Shown: positions 1 to 8,832 of the stretch, piece by piece
Layout: each line of letters begins with the position of its first letter
How positions within the stretch are numbered: position 1 is the first letter of the stretch
NCBI GenBank assembly: GCA_023457255.1
Contig: JAEWMB010000026.1
Location: forward strand, 124,001-188,000
Length of the DNA stretch: 64,000 nt
Direction: 5' to 3'
Source of the DNA: Bacillota bacterium
GTDB lineage: Bacteria; Bacillota; Clostridia; Lachnospirales; Lachnospiraceae
The notes under the pieces: model-generated
Seen by the model: the letters and a program-made list of their open reading frames with translations, nothing else
Told to the model about the DNA's origin: nothing
Database searches by the model: none
Position numbers and translations under genes: made by a program

Positions 1-31
1 TTCCAGGTGCAAATCAAATACTGCATTTCTC

Positions 32-60
32 TTTTCATTCTTAAGAGAGTGAGCTATAAT
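32..60 (+). promoter_or_regulatory. Putative sigma-A promoter for the first gene
   Basis: TTTTCA (32-37) and a perfect TATAAT (55-60) are separated by 17 bases, and the GTG start of the next gene lies 34 bases downstream. The -35 box is weak, so this is a reasonable but unproven promoter. Bases 1-31 show no recognisable feature. Confidence 0.5.
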
Positions 61-93
61 AATTAGAAAATAAAGTAGAAAGGTCGGATTTAA

Positions 94-645
94 GTGATAG
101 AAGAGATAAAGAAAAATACCGGGCAAGCGGTGTTAGAATTAATTGAAATTGCAAATTTAAAAGAAAAAGATTTGTTAGTTATCGGTTGTTCCTCCAGTGA
201 AATTGTTGGAAAGAAGATTGGGACAAGTAGTGCGGTTACTGCTGCTAAAGCAGTATATGATGCGATTGCTCCGATTCTTTCAAGACATGGGATTTATCTG
301 GCTGCACAATGTTGTGAGCATCTGAATCGTGCTTTAATTCTGGAAGCGGAAGCGGCAGCATATTACGGATATGAAGTGGTAAGTGTCGTACCACAGCCAC
401 ATGCCGGTGGTTCTTTTGCTGCTACAGTTTATGAGCACATGAACTCACCTGTAGCAGTGGAAGCAGTTAGTGCTAATGCTGGAATGGATATTGGAGATAC
501 CTTGATTGGTATGCACTTAAAACGGGTTGCGGTTCCGGTTCGTCTCAGCGTTAACAGGATAGGAGAAGCGAATCTGGTATGTGCCAGAACAAGACCTAAA
601 TTTATTGGCGGAGAAAGAGCAATCTACCGGGGAGAGCAGCGGTAA
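94..645 (+). CDS. TIGR01440 / UPF0340 family protein (YwlG-like)
   Basis: This 183-residue protein matches the YwlG/UPF0340 family in length and in its conserved stretches, including the early VIGCSSSE segment, the AAQCCEHLNRALI segment and the DIGDTLIGMHL segment near residues 145-155. The family is small, cytosolic and of unknown biochemical role. The start is a GTG at 94 with an AAAGG-type ribosome site about 10 bases upstream. No earlier in-frame start is better supported. The thioesterase gene follows 38 bases later on the same strand, so the two probably share a transcript. Recognition is from conserved sequence only; function is unknown. Confidence 0.85.
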   Translation: MIEEIKKNTGQAVLELIEIANLKEKDLLVIGCSSSEIVGKKIGTSSAVTAAKAVYDAIAPILSRHGIYLAAQCCEHLNRALILEAEAAAYYGYEVVSVVPQPHAGGSFAATVYEHMNSPVAVEAVSANAGMDIGDTLIGMHLKRVAVPVRLSVNRIGEANLVCARTRPKFIGGERAIYRGEQR

Positions 646-683
646 AAGTAGTCAACGGAAGAAAGCATAAGGAGGGAGAGCAA

Positions 684-1118
684 GTGATAGAAGACATAAA
701 AGCTTATCGGCATAAAGTACAATACTATGAAACAGACCAGATGGGGGTCGTTCATCATTCAAATTATATTCGATGGTTTGAAGAAGCAAGAACGGATCTT
801 TTAGAGCGAGTAGGTTTTTCTTATCAGAAAATGGAAGAGTGCGGAGTTATTATCCCGGTAATCGGTGTAAGCTGTGAATATAAATCAATGGTAAGATTTA
901 ATGACATTGTTTCAATTCTATCAAGAGTAACCGAGTTTAATGGTATCAAATTAACGGTAGCATACCAAATAACTGATTTAACAACAGGCCGATTGTGTAC
1001 CGTTGGAGAGACAAAACACTGTTTCTTAAATTCGGAGTATAAGATGTTCCGCTTAGCAAAAGAAAAGCCGGAAGTATATCAAATTTTTCAGGATTTATTG
1101 GAGTCGGATAAAAAATAA
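684..1118 (+). CDS. Acyl-CoA thioesterase, hotdog fold (YbgC/FadM-like)
   Basis: A 144-residue single-domain hotdog protein. The segment YYETDQMGVVHHSNYIRWFE near residues 14-33 is the 4-hydroxybenzoyl-CoA thioesterase/YbgC signature, and the Asp in DQMG is the expected catalytic residue. Such enzymes hydrolyse acyl-CoA or acyl-ACP thioesters in the cytosol. The exact substrate cannot be read. The GTG start at 684 has a strong GGAGGG at 671-676. It lies 38 bases after the YwlG-like gene and is probably in its operon. An A-rich degenerate repeat and a terminator follow. Confidence 0.85.
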   Translation: MIEDIKAYRHKVQYYETDQMGVVHHSNYIRWFEEARTDLLERVGFSYQKMEECGVIIPVIGVSCEYKSMVRFNDIVSILSRVTEFNGIKLTVAYQITDLTTGRLCTVGETKHCFLNSEYKMFRLAKEKPEVYQIFQDLLESDKK

Positions 1119-1127
1119 AGTATAGTA

Positions 1128-1258
1128 GTTAATAAGGCAGCATAGCAAATAGCATAACGGAATAACAAAGTAGCATAACAAACAACAAATCAGAATAACA
1201 AATAATAAAGAAGAACCAATAATAAATCAGAGTAACAAATTAACAAAGCATAGCAACA
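1128..1258 (+). repeat. A-rich degenerate direct repeat, non-coding
   Basis: The space between the thioesterase and the convergent ATPase gene is filled by imperfect copies of short units such as AGCATAAC and CAGAATAACAAAT. The clearest pair is 1187-1210 and 1224-1248, which start AAATCAGA and continue with TAACAAAT. T-rich runs are absent on this strand. No open reading frame with a ribosome site is present. It looks like simple-sequence decay or slippage next to a terminator. Confidence 0.55.
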
Positions 1259-1261
1259 TAT

Positions 1262-1325
1262 AAAAAGCGTGAACCAGCAAGTTCCCTGGTAAAAAGGCAG
1301 GAATTGCAGGTCACGCTTTTTAATA
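1262..1325. terminator. Bidirectional terminator between convergent genes
   Basis: AAAAAGCGTGA (1262-1272) pairs with TCACGCTTTTT (1311-1321). The flanking A and T runs let it serve both the plus-strand thioesterase operon and the minus-strand P-type ATPase. The intervening bases contain a smaller inner hairpin (CCAGCAAGTTCCCTGG). This agrees with its position between two convergent genes. Confidence 0.7.
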
Positions 1326-1330
1326 TTGAA

Positions 1331-4006
1331 TTATGCTTTACTAGACACAGCCTTTTGTAACTCGACGATAATAATAGGTATGATAGAAAGAATGAACACA
1401 GTAGTCCACTGGGAGGGTAACATAGGGGTTACTTTAAAAATCTTCGTCAGAGGTTCAAAGGAAACAACGATAATTTGTAAAAAGGTACATACTAAGAAGG
1501 AGATTACCATTTGCTTATTTCGAAAGAGTCCGATCTTAAAGATAGAGTGCTCACTTCGCATGTTAAAGGCATGGAAGAGTTGAGAAAGGCTTAGTACGGT
1601 AAATGCCATTGTTCTGCCACCTAAGGTATAAGCAATCAAGGCAAGCGAGCCAACCATTGCTCCTTCAAAGATAATCTTAAAAACAAGACCATCGCTAAAC
1701 ATACCCTTTTTTGGAGAAATCGGAGGTTTGTTCATAATATCATCAGGTGCTGGTTCTACGCCAAGTGCGATGGCAGGAAGTGAGTCAGTAACAAGATTTA
1801 CCCAAAGTAACTGAACCGCAAGTAACGGTGCCGGAAGTCCAAACAAGATAGCTATAAATATAGTAATGATTTCCCCAATATTGCTGGAGAGCAGGAAATG
1901 AATGGATTTACGGATATTATCATAGATACCGCGGCCTTCTTTCACTGCGGCAACGATGGTTGCAAAGTTATCGTCAGCTAATATCATATCAGCGGCATTT
2001 TTTGCGACATCAGTACCGCCTTTTCCCATAGCACATCCAATATCGGCCGCTTTTAATGCCGGAGCGTCATTCACACCATCGCCTGTCATCGCTACGACTT
2101 CGCCGCGCTTTTGCAGTGCTTTTACAATTCGTACCTTGTGGGCAGGAGAGACACGTGCGAATACCTTATATTGATAAATGTTATCTTCCAGTTCCTTATC
2201 CGTCATATGGCTTAACTGCTCGCCGGTAATAGCACATGCTCGAAAGCTTTCCCCACGATTTTTATTCCCATAAATCTTACTTTGCTGTGGCTTGATATTT
2301 TCTGCTTCTGCTTCGGAAAGAATACCAAGTGCTTTTGCAATGGCACAAGCTGTTAAGATATGATCACCGGTGATCATAACAGGAGTGATACCGGCGGATT
2401 TACACATGGAAACCGCTCCTTTTACCTCTTTCCTTGGAGGATCAATCATGCCAAGAAGACCGAGCAAGGTTAGATCTTGTTCTAAGGCAGTATCAGTCAT
2501 ACCATTTGGGTTTCGGTCCACATATTTGTAAGCAACAGCAATAACACGAAGTGCTTTTTCTGCCAGAGAGAGGTTAATTCGATCAAATTTAGTTTTATGT
2601 GGCTGGGATAGATTTTCTATGCCGCCATTGTTACATACCGTGCTGCAATGCATTAATAATACGTCATAAGCACCTTTTGTAATAATTAAATATCTGCCAT
2701 CAGCTTCTTGATGTACTGTCGTCATTAACTTTCTCGCAGAATCAAAGGGAATTTCTCTGACTCTTGGATGCTTCTTATCAAGATCATTTTTTTCATATCC
2801 ATTTCGGATTGCTGCAACCAATAAGGCTTTTTCCGTAGGCTCTCCGATTACTTCTTTGGAATCCTTGGAAGGATAGGCATCATTACATAATGCGGCATAT
2901 TCAAGGAGCTGTTTGCCAAATACATTGTTTTCCGATTCTATTCCTTTCATGGAGGCAATATGAGTTACGGTCATAACATTTTGTGTTAATGTTCCGGTCT
3001 TATCAGAACAGATAAAGGTTGCACTGCCAAGTGTTTCAACAGCAGGCAATTTTCTGATAATGGCATTTTTCTTAGCCATTCTCTGAACCCCAAGAGATAG
3101 CATAATGGTAACGATTGCCGGCAGTCCTTCCGGAATTGCAGCGACTGCAAGACTTACGCTGGTCATAAACATATCAAATAACTCCCGGCCTTGTAAGGTG
3201 CCAAGTAAGAAAATAGCGATGCATATGCCAAGAGCTGCAATACCAAGGGCTTTGCCTGTTTTGGCAAGACGCTTTTGCAGCGGTGTTTCCGGAGTCTCAT
3301 CTTCCATGATCATCTGTGCTATTGCACCAACTTCAGTACCCATACCGATTGCGGTAACAACCGCAGTGCCACGGCCAAAGATGATGATACCGGTTGCAGG
3401 AACCAGGTTTTTCCTATCACCCAACATGGTATTTTCTTTCAGTATTGCATTGGCATCCTTTTCAACAGGATGTGATTCTCCGGTAAGTGCAGATTCGTCG
3501 ACACGAAGATTAATGCTTGTGATAAGCCGTGCATCTGCGGGGATATAGTGTCCTGTTTCTAAGTAGATGATATCCCCTGGTACCAGCTCGACGGAGGGAA
3601 GGGTTGTTCGTTTACCATCACGTAACACTTCTGCGGTTGGTGCCGACATTTTCTTTAGTGCCTCGAGCGATTTTTCAGCTTTTTCTTCTTGTATTACTCC
3701 CAAAACCGCATTTAGAAAAATGATGGCAAAAATAATGATCGGGTCTATGTAATCTGCATGACCCTTTAACAGGGAGATAAAAAAGGATACGACAGCCGCA
3801 ACGATTAATACAATAATCATAAAATCTTTAAATTGCGAAAGGAAGCGGGAGAGGATGCTTTTTCCCTTTTTTGCTTCCAGTTGATTTTTGCCGTATTCTT
3901 GTTGCCGTTTTTGTGCTTCTTTCGTAGTAAGCCCGGCCGAAGCATTTGCTTTGAGAGCTTTTAAAGTATCTTGTATGGACATTGTATGGAATAGCATCGC
4001 ATTCAC
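1331..4006 (-). CDS. Cation-transporting P-type ATPase, Ca2+ (PMCA/SERCA) type
   Basis: This 891-residue P2-type ATPase has all the core motifs. They are an N-terminal cation-ATPase domain, the actuator motif TGES near residue 173, PEGLP in the ion-binding fourth membrane helix near 292, the phosphorylation site DKTGT with the aspartate at residue 335, and TGDGVNDAPAL in the hinge. Pairs of membrane helices at residues 60-105 and 250-310 and a C-terminal six-helix block are visible. PEGLP with this layout points to Ca2+ export, possibly Mn2+. Two starts are possible: a GTG at 4006 with GAAGAGGA upstream, or an ATG three codons later with GGAG eight bases before it. It is transcribed alone, divergent from the symporter gene. 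Confidence 0.92.
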   Translation of the reverse strand: MNAMLFHTMSIQDTLKALKANASAGLTTKEAQKRQQEYGKNQLEAKKGKSILSRFLSQFKDFMIIVLIVAAVVSFFISLLKGHADYIDPIIIFAIIFLNAVLGVIQEEKAEKSLEALKKMSAPTAEVLRDGKRTTLPSVELVPGDIIYLETGHYIPADARLITSINLRVDESALTGESHPVEKDANAILKENTMLGDRKNLVPATGIIIFGRGTAVVTAIGMGTEVGAIAQMIMEDETPETPLQKRLAKTGKALGIAALGICIAIFLLGTLQGRELFDMFMTSVSLAVAAIPEGLPAIVTIMLSLGVQRMAKKNAIIRKLPAVETLGSATFICSDKTGTLTQNVMTVTHIASMKGIESENNVFGKQLLEYAALCNDAYPSKDSKEVIGEPTEKALLVAAIRNGYEKNDLDKKHPRVREIPFDSARKLMTTVHQEADGRYLIITKGAYDVLLMHCSTVCNNGGIENLSQPHKTKFDRINLSLAEKALRVIAVAYKYVDRNPNGMTDTALEQDLTLLGLLGMIDPPRKEVKGAVSMCKSAGITPVMITGDHILTACAIAKALGILSEAEAENIKPQQSKIYGNKNRGESFRACAITGEQLSHMTDKELEDNIYQYKVFARVSPAHKVRIVKALQKRGEVVAMTGDGVNDAPALKAADIGCAMGKGGTDVAKNAADMILADDNFATIVAAVKEGRGIYDNIRKSIHFLLSSNIGEIITIFIAILFGLPAPLLAVQLLWVNLVTDSLPAIALGVEPAPDDIMNKPPISPKKGMFSDGLVFKIIFEGAMVGSLALIAYTLGGRTMAFTVLSLSQLFHAFNMRSEHSIFKIGLFRNKQMVISFLVCTFLQIIVVSFEPLTKIFKVTPMLPSQWTTVFILSIIPIIIVELQKAVSSKA

Positions 4007-4101
4007 TCCAAATCCTCTTCAAAAAAATATATGAATGAATTAGAAAATTATGAGATGTATGTTCTATAGAATATTGGTTAGTATAAAAAAAGAGGAAGAA
4101 T

Positions 4102-4131
4102 TTGACACGATATAGCAAAGTATGTTACCAT
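4102..4131 (+). promoter_or_regulatory. Putative promoter for the GPH symporter gene
   Basis: TTGACA at 4102-4107 and TACCAT at 4126-4131 are spaced by 18 bases. The predicted start of transcription falls about 25 bases before the ATG at 4163. The -35 box is perfect and the -10 box is weak. Confidence 0.5.
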
Positions 4132-4162
4132 TGGAAGAATAAAAACTAGTTGTGAGGGCTTT

Positions 4163-5629
4163 ATGTTATTTAATACGAAAAAGTTAGATCCACGCTATAA
4201 CAATTCAAGTGTTTTTCAGATTGCACTGTTTTCACTTAATACGGCAGCTGCAACTTTATATATGGCTTTAATGGAGTATACCGCGTATTTTGTAAATGGA
4301 ATCATCGGATTTGGTGTAGTATTTACATCAATTGTCTTAACAGGACTGAGAGTTTTTGATGGATTAATTGATCCTTTTATTGGCTATATCGTAGACCGGA
4401 CGGAAGGAAAATATGGGAAATTCAGACCATTCATGGTACTTGGCAATTTCTTAATGGCAGCTAGTTCCTTGCTGCTATATTATTGCTCTTATACAATTCC
4501 AAGGGTATTAAGATTACCGATCTTTGTTTTAATCTACGTATTATTTGTGATTGGTTATACATTTCAGATGTTGGTAGCAAAAGCCGGGCAGACAGTAATG
4601 ACGAATAATCCGAAGATGAGACCGCTATCGACCTATTTTGATTCTCTTTTTATAACCTCAAGCTATGGTGGAACTGCACTTTATGCGCAATCCTTTCTTA
4701 CAAAGAAATATGGAGGGTTTCAAAATCCCAGATTATATCAGGAATTAACCCTATGGATTGTACTAATCGGCGGAATTTGTACGGTTTGTGCCGTATTTGG
4801 CATATGGAATAAGGATAGGCGAGAATATTTTGGAAGTTCTAATCAAACAACAAAGATTAAAGTGACAGATTATTTTAGCATTATTAAGCATAATAAGCCG
4901 ATTCGAATGCTGGTAACCGCTGCTTCCGTAAATAAATTCACCGCCATGGTTTATAGCAATATTACAGTTGGAGTAATCATTTTCGGAATTATGATGAAAA
5001 ACTATGAACTTTCCGGACAGATTGGTTTAGTAACTGCGATACCGAATTTAATTGTTGTTACGATTGGTGTCATGGTGGCACAGCGTTTGGGGCAAAAGAA
5101 GGCTTTTGAATCTTTTACGTGGTTAGCGATTGTATTTCAAATATTTATGACCTTCCTTTTATTATTTGGAAATTTAACTAAGATCGGCCTGACAAAATGG
5201 AATCTGATCTCTATGCTATTTTTCGGAGTGTTTATTTTGCTAAATGGTTGTAAAGCAGTAAGTAATAATATTGTTGTACCAATGATAGCCGATTGTTCTG
5301 ATTATGAGGTATACCGCAGCGGTAATTATGTTCCTGGCATTATGGGTGCGCTGTTTTCATTAATTGATCAAGTAGTATCTGCGTTTGGGACTGCTTTCGT
5401 AGGACTTGTAGTCGCTATGATTGGGTTTCGAAGTTCCTTACCGCAGATTGAAGATAAATTAACCGGTTCCTTAAAAATGGTGGCGATTTTATGTTATTGT
5501 ATTATTCCAATCGGGGGATGGTTATTATCCCTTCGTTCGATAAAATACTATGAGCTTGATAAAGAGAAGATGCGTGAAATCAATCTAAAAAATATTTATG
5601 ACGATAGTCAACGCGAAGATTTTAATTAA
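4163..5629 (+). CDS. GPH-family (MelB-like) sugar:cation symporter
   Basis: A 488-residue membrane protein with about twelve hydrophobic helices, belonging to the major facilitator superfamily. The early segment DGLIDPFIGYIVDRTEGKYG, near residues 73-92, is the glycoside-pentoside-hexuronide symporter signature, with the Asp residues that bind the coupling cation in MelB. SDYEVYRSG near residue 385 is also typical. Substrate cannot be assigned, but glycosides, pentosides or hexuronides are expected. The ATG at 4163 follows GAGGG. It stands alone: no sugar hydrolase is adjacent, and a new promoter follows it. Confidence 0.85.
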   Translation: MLFNTKKLDPRYNNSSVFQIALFSLNTAAATLYMALMEYTAYFVNGIIGFGVVFTSIVLTGLRVFDGLIDPFIGYIVDRTEGKYGKFRPFMVLGNFLMAASSLLLYYCSYTIPRVLRLPIFVLIYVLFVIGYTFQMLVAKAGQTVMTNNPKMRPLSTYFDSLFITSSYGGTALYAQSFLTKKYGGFQNPRLYQELTLWIVLIGGICTVCAVFGIWNKDRREYFGSSNQTTKIKVTDYFSIIKHNKPIRMLVTAASVNKFTAMVYSNITVGVIIFGIMMKNYELSGQIGLVTAIPNLIVVTIGVMVAQRLGQKKAFESFTWLAIVFQIFMTFLLLFGNLTKIGLTKWNLISMLFFGVFILLNGCKAVSNNIVVPMIADCSDYEVYRSGNYVPGIMGALFSLIDQVVSAFGTAFVGLVVAMIGFRSSLPQIEDKLTGSLKMVAILCYCIIPIGGWLLSLRSIKYYELDKEKMREINLKNIYDDSQREDFN

Positions 5630-5649
5630 GCTTGGACAAGCTTCCGGCA

Positions 5650-5716
5650 AATTCACGCAGAAAAAAACATAATTCACGCAAAACCTATTGATTCCTTCTC
5701 TTTTATGATTTATTCT
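5650..5716 (+). promoter_or_regulatory. Direct-repeat operator and promoter ahead of nfeD-like gene
   Basis: AATTCACGCA occurs twice, at 5650-5659 and 5671-5680, exactly 21 bases (two helical turns) apart. A promoter follows at once: TTGATT at 5688-5693, 17 bases, TATTCT at 5711-5716. Tandem direct repeats with a two-turn period just upstream of a -35 box are the usual layout for activators such as LytTR response regulators. A LytTR regulator is encoded 1.5 kb downstream. The regulator link is inference. Confidence 0.5.
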
Positions 5717-5768
5717 GTATATAACAAAAAGGAAAGGAATATGCGATGGCATATAAGGGGTGAAGGAT

Positions 5769-6209
5769 ATGGTATCACTAAGTTGGTTAATTATTCTTGC
5801 TATACTGCTTGCCATAGAAATTGTGACACTTGGGCTAACTACAATATGGTTTGCCGGCGGTGCACTCATTGCTTTCATAGTTTCCTTGCTTGGTGTGGAC
5901 TTCTGGATACAGATGATTCTTTTTGTATTAGTGTCCCTGCTGCTATTGTTTGTAACAAGGCCGTTTGCAGTCAAGCATCTGAATAAAAGCCGTGTGAAAA
6001 CGAATTATGAGGGACTCATAGGCAAGGTAGTTAAGATTACAAAACGGGTAGACAATGACAGTCAATCAGGGGAAGCATTGGTGAATGGGCAGGAATGGAC
6101 CGTTCGTTCAGAAACAGAAGGTGTTATCTATGAACCGGGAACGAAGGTTAGAATTGTTAACATTGTTGGAGTGAAACTAATTGTAACAGAATATAGGGAG
6201 GAGAATTAG
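5769..6209 (+). CDS. NfeD-family membrane protein (short form)
   Basis: About 146 residues with two or three N-terminal membrane helices (residues 1-75) and a soluble C-terminal OB-fold domain, seen in the EGLIGKVVKI and ALVNGQEWTVRSE segments. This is the short NfeD form that partners SPFH/stomatin proteins, and an SPFH gene follows one base after the stop. The pair is thought to organise membrane microdomains or take part in membrane protein quality control. A GTG at 5760 is in frame. The ATG at 5769 is preferred because AAGGGG lies about eight bases before it. Confidence 0.85.
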   Translation: MVSLSWLIILAILLAIEIVTLGLTTIWFAGGALIAFIVSLLGVDFWIQMILFVLVSLLLLFVTRPFAVKHLNKSRVKTNYEGLIGKVVKITKRVDNDSQSGEALVNGQEWTVRSETEGVIYEPGTKVRIVNIVGVKLIVTEYREEN

Positions 6210-6210
6210 C

Positions 6211-7140
6211 ATGGAACTTTATCTGATTATAGGGTTAGGAATTATTATTTTATTAATTTTAGCATCTTGTGTAAAAATTGTACCTCAGGCATATGCCTAT
6301 GTAGTAGAGCGTCTAGGCGGTTATCAGGGAACTTGGAGTGTCGGTGTACATCTAAAGCTTCCATTGGTTGATAAGATTGCAAGGAAAGTTATTTTAAAAG
6401 AACAGGTTGTTGATTTTGCACCGCAGCCGGTTATTACTAAGGATAACGTAACGATGAGGATAGATACGGTGGTATTCTTCCAGATTACTGATCCCAAATT
6501 ATATGCCTACGGTGTAGAAAATCCAATTATGGCAATTGAAAACTTAACAGCGACTACACTTCGTAACATTATTGGTGACTTGGAGTTAGATGAGACGCTA
6601 ACCTCTCGTGAAATTATCAATACTAAGATGAGAGTTTCCCTTGATACAGCGACTGACCCTTGGGGTATTAAAGTAAATCGTGTTGAGTTAAAGAACATCA
6701 TTCCTCCGGCAGCAATTCAGGATGCAATGGAGAAGCAGATGAAAGCAGAGCGTGAACGCCGTGAGGCTATCTTAATTGCGGAAGGCCAGAAGAAGTCTGC
6801 AATCCTTGTAGCAGAAGGTAAGAAAGAATCTGCAATCTTAGAGGCTGAGGCTGATAAAGCATCGCAAATTTTACGTGCAGAAGCTAAGAAGGAAGCTACG
6901 ATTCGCGAGGCGGAAGGTCAGGCAGAAGCAATCTTAGAAGTACAGAAAGCGAATGCGGAAGGTATTCGTATGTTAAATGATGCTGACCCACGAAAAAGTG
7001 TTATTCAGTTAAAGAGCCTGGAGGCATTTGCAAAAGCTGCGGACGGTAAAGCAACAAAGATTATTATTCCGTCTGAAATTCAGGGAATGGCAGGTCTTGT
7101 TAAGAGCCTTACTGAGGTTGGTGCCAAAGACGAGTTATAA
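6211..7140 (+). CDS. SPFH/band 7 (stomatin-like) protein, QmcA type
   Basis: A 309-residue protein with an N-terminal membrane anchor (residues 1-22), then a band 7 domain to about residue 185 (YVVERLGGYQGTW and GIKVNRVELKNI are typical). A long Ala/Glu/Lys heptad region at about 185-260 follows, built from repeats of the form AEGxKxSAILxAE; it is the oligomerising coiled coil. Such proteins form ring or cage assemblies on the membrane with NfeD partners. The gene is translationally adjacent to the NfeD gene, and the signalling genes follow 39 bases later. Confidence 0.92.
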   Translation: MELYLIIGLGIIILLILASCVKIVPQAYAYVVERLGGYQGTWSVGVHLKLPLVDKIARKVILKEQVVDFAPQPVITKDNVTMRIDTVVFFQITDPKLYAYGVENPIMAIENLTATTLRNIIGDLELDETLTSREIINTKMRVSLDTATDPWGIKVNRVELKNIIPPAAIQDAMEKQMKAERERREAILIAEGQKKSAILVAEGKKESAILEAEADKASQILRAEAKKEATIREAEGQAEAILEVQKANAEGIRMLNDADPRKSVIQLKSLEAFAKAADGKATKIIIPSEIQGMAGLVKSLTEVGAKDEL

Positions 7141-7179
7141 TATAATGAGTAATTAAGAATTGTAACAAAGGAGCATGAT

Positions 7180-7902
7180 ATGACTAGTGTGCTAATCTTA
7201 GAAGATTGTAAGCAAAGTGCCGAGGCGTTGGGAGCAATCATAAAAGAGAGTAAGCTGGGCTTACATGCTCTTTTTGCTGCCACTTATAAGGACGCCCTGG
7301 AACTTCTGAAAAATGAAGACAAAATTTCACTATTTTTTCTTGATATTAATCTTGATTCTTTTGAAACAGAGAATAAGCAGGGACTAACCTTTGCAAAAAA
7401 AATACGAGAGATACCAAGCTATGCCTTTACCCCGATTGTTTTTATTACATCAATTGCAGAGCTTGAGTTAGTATCATATCGGGAGACTCAGTGTTATTCT
7501 TATTTAGTTAAGCCATATGACAGGAGTCAGGTATTAGCACTGTTATCTAAATTAGCAAGGAAGGAAGCCCCAGCGAAAAAGGAGCGGCTGACAGTCAGGA
7601 AGGATGGCGTTAATTATAGAATTCAGATGGAAGATATTATCTGCGTGGAGGCAATCCCAAGAGGGGTCAGTATTTATTTAAAAGAGGAGATATTAGAGAT
7701 AAAGTATCTATCGATTAAGCAACTATTAGAAAAGCTCCCCAAGGAACAGTTTCTCCAGTGCCACAGAATGTTCGTCGTAAACACGGAGTTTATTGATTAT
7801 GTAGACACCGTAAACCAATTCATAAAGCTAAAAAGCCTTCGGAAAACAATAGAAATAGGCATTACCTACAAAAGCAATATGAGGAGATGGATGAATGAAT
7901 AG
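7180..7902 (+). CDS. LytTR-family response regulator
   Basis: This 240-residue protein has an N-terminal receiver domain: acidic pair near residues 8-9, phospho-acceptor Asp55 in FFLDINL, conserved Lys in LVKPYD near 114. A C-terminal LytTR DNA-binding domain covers about 135-238, with VEAIPRGVSIYL and QCHRMFVVNTEFID as family hallmarks. LytTR regulators bind pairs of short direct repeats; one candidate lies at 5650-5680. The gene overlaps the kinase gene by eight bases, which indicates coupled translation and a cognate pair. GGAG precedes the ATG. Confidence 0.92.
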   Translation: MTSVLILEDCKQSAEALGAIIKESKLGLHALFAATYKDALELLKNEDKISLFFLDINLDSFETENKQGLTFAKKIREIPSYAFTPIVFITSIAELELVSYRETQCYSYLVKPYDRSQVLALLSKLARKEAPAKKERLTVRKDGVNYRIQMEDIICVEAIPRGVSIYLKEEILEIKYLSIKQLLEKLPKEQFLQCHRMFVVNTEFIDYVDTVNQFIKLKSLRKTIEIGITYKSNMRRWMNE

Positions 7903-8659
7903 TACTACAATTTTTAAAGCATTGCCTATTCTATTGATTATGCTGCCTGTTTTATTAGCAGTATATTTGGTGTGGAAACAAAAAATTATGGTTTATTTGA
8001 AGCAGGAAGAAGAACTGCGGATGTATAAACTATATGTAAAGCCTTTGGAAGAATTTATTAAGGAGATAAGGGTAAGACAGCATGAGTTTGATAATCATCT
8101 GAATGCTATTTTAAGCATGCATCTTACCATTGATAGCTACGATGAACTTGTAAAGTCTCAGGCAGAGTATATGAGAGGACTTGTTACCTTCCCGGAACAT
8201 AATAATTATCAAGGACTTCTAAAAATCAGCAATAAGGTGCTGGCAGGCTTTTTGTATAGTAAATTAATTGCGGCTCCATCGAATATCCAAATAGAGCTGA
8301 TAGTAGGCAGCAAAGATATCTTTACGAATGTTCCAGAGATTGAAGCGGTTGAAGTATTGGGAACATTGATTGATAATGCGTTTGAAGCCTGTGGTAAGGA
8401 GGAAGGAAGAGTTAAAATCTATCTTACTTCTGAGAATGACCGTTTGATTTTTATTATTAAGAACCGCCATAAAAAGATACCAATCAATGAATTATCAAGA
8501 TTCTTTGAGCGTGGATACTCAACAAAGAATACGAAGGAGAATCAAGGATTTGGCCTTTATAATGCGAATCGCGTTATGAAACATTGGGGTGGAGATATTT
8601 ATGTAGAGAATGAGATGATTCTTGGAGATAATTATGTTAGCTTCCATGTCGAATTTTAG
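7895..8659 (+). CDS. GHKL sensor histidine kinase, AgrC/NatK-like
   Basis: 254 residues with one N-terminal membrane helix (about residues 8-27) and almost no extracellular part. His63 in RQHEFDNHLN is the likely phospho-acceptor, as in AgrC/BlpH kinases. The ATPase domain follows with an N box (TLIDNAFEAC) near residue 155 and a G box (NQGFGLYNANR) near 225. With so little sensor domain, it probably reads membrane state or a partner protein; the SPFH/NfeD pair next to it is a candidate. Its stop is followed closely by a terminator. Confidence 0.88.
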   Translation: MNSTTIFKALPILLIMLPVLLAVYLVWKQKIMVYLKQEEELRMYKLYVKPLEEFIKEIRVRQHEFDNHLNAILSMHLTIDSYDELVKSQAEYMRGLVTFPEHNNYQGLLKISNKVLAGFLYSKLIAAPSNIQIELIVGSKDIFTNVPEIEAVEVLGTLIDNAFEACGKEEGRVKIYLTSENDRLIFIIKNRHKKIPINELSRFFERGYSTKNTKENQGFGLYNANRVMKHWGGDIYVENEMILGDNYVSFHVEF

Positions 8660-8683
8660 AGGATAGCATCAAAACTATTTCAT

Positions 8684-8718
8684 AAAAGGTACAGGATAAC
8701 TTGGTACCTTTTTTCTTT
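8684..8718 (+). terminator. Rho-independent terminator after the kinase gene
   Basis: AAAAGGTAC (8684-8692) pairs perfectly with GTACCTTTT (8704-8712), followed by a long T-rich run. It lies 25 bases after the kinase stop. Confidence 0.85.
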
Positions 8719-8832
8719 TTTATTGTCACATTAATTTAGGCAAAGAATAGAGAATGTGTGCGTAGAATTGATCGGCTATTGAATTTAAGTGTTAACTTAT
8801 TAACAATATTCGGTAATTATTAGTAATATAAC

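Noticed and set aside
3105..3548. 147-residue plus-strand ORF inside the P-type ATPase gene
   Set aside because: Lies fully antisense to a gene with intact motifs and has no ribosome site; a shadow frame.
5705..5986. 93-residue ORF overlapping the NfeD gene
   Set aside because: It lies in another frame over the N-terminal membrane segment of NfeD, is Cys/His/Trp-rich in an atypical way, and is not supported.
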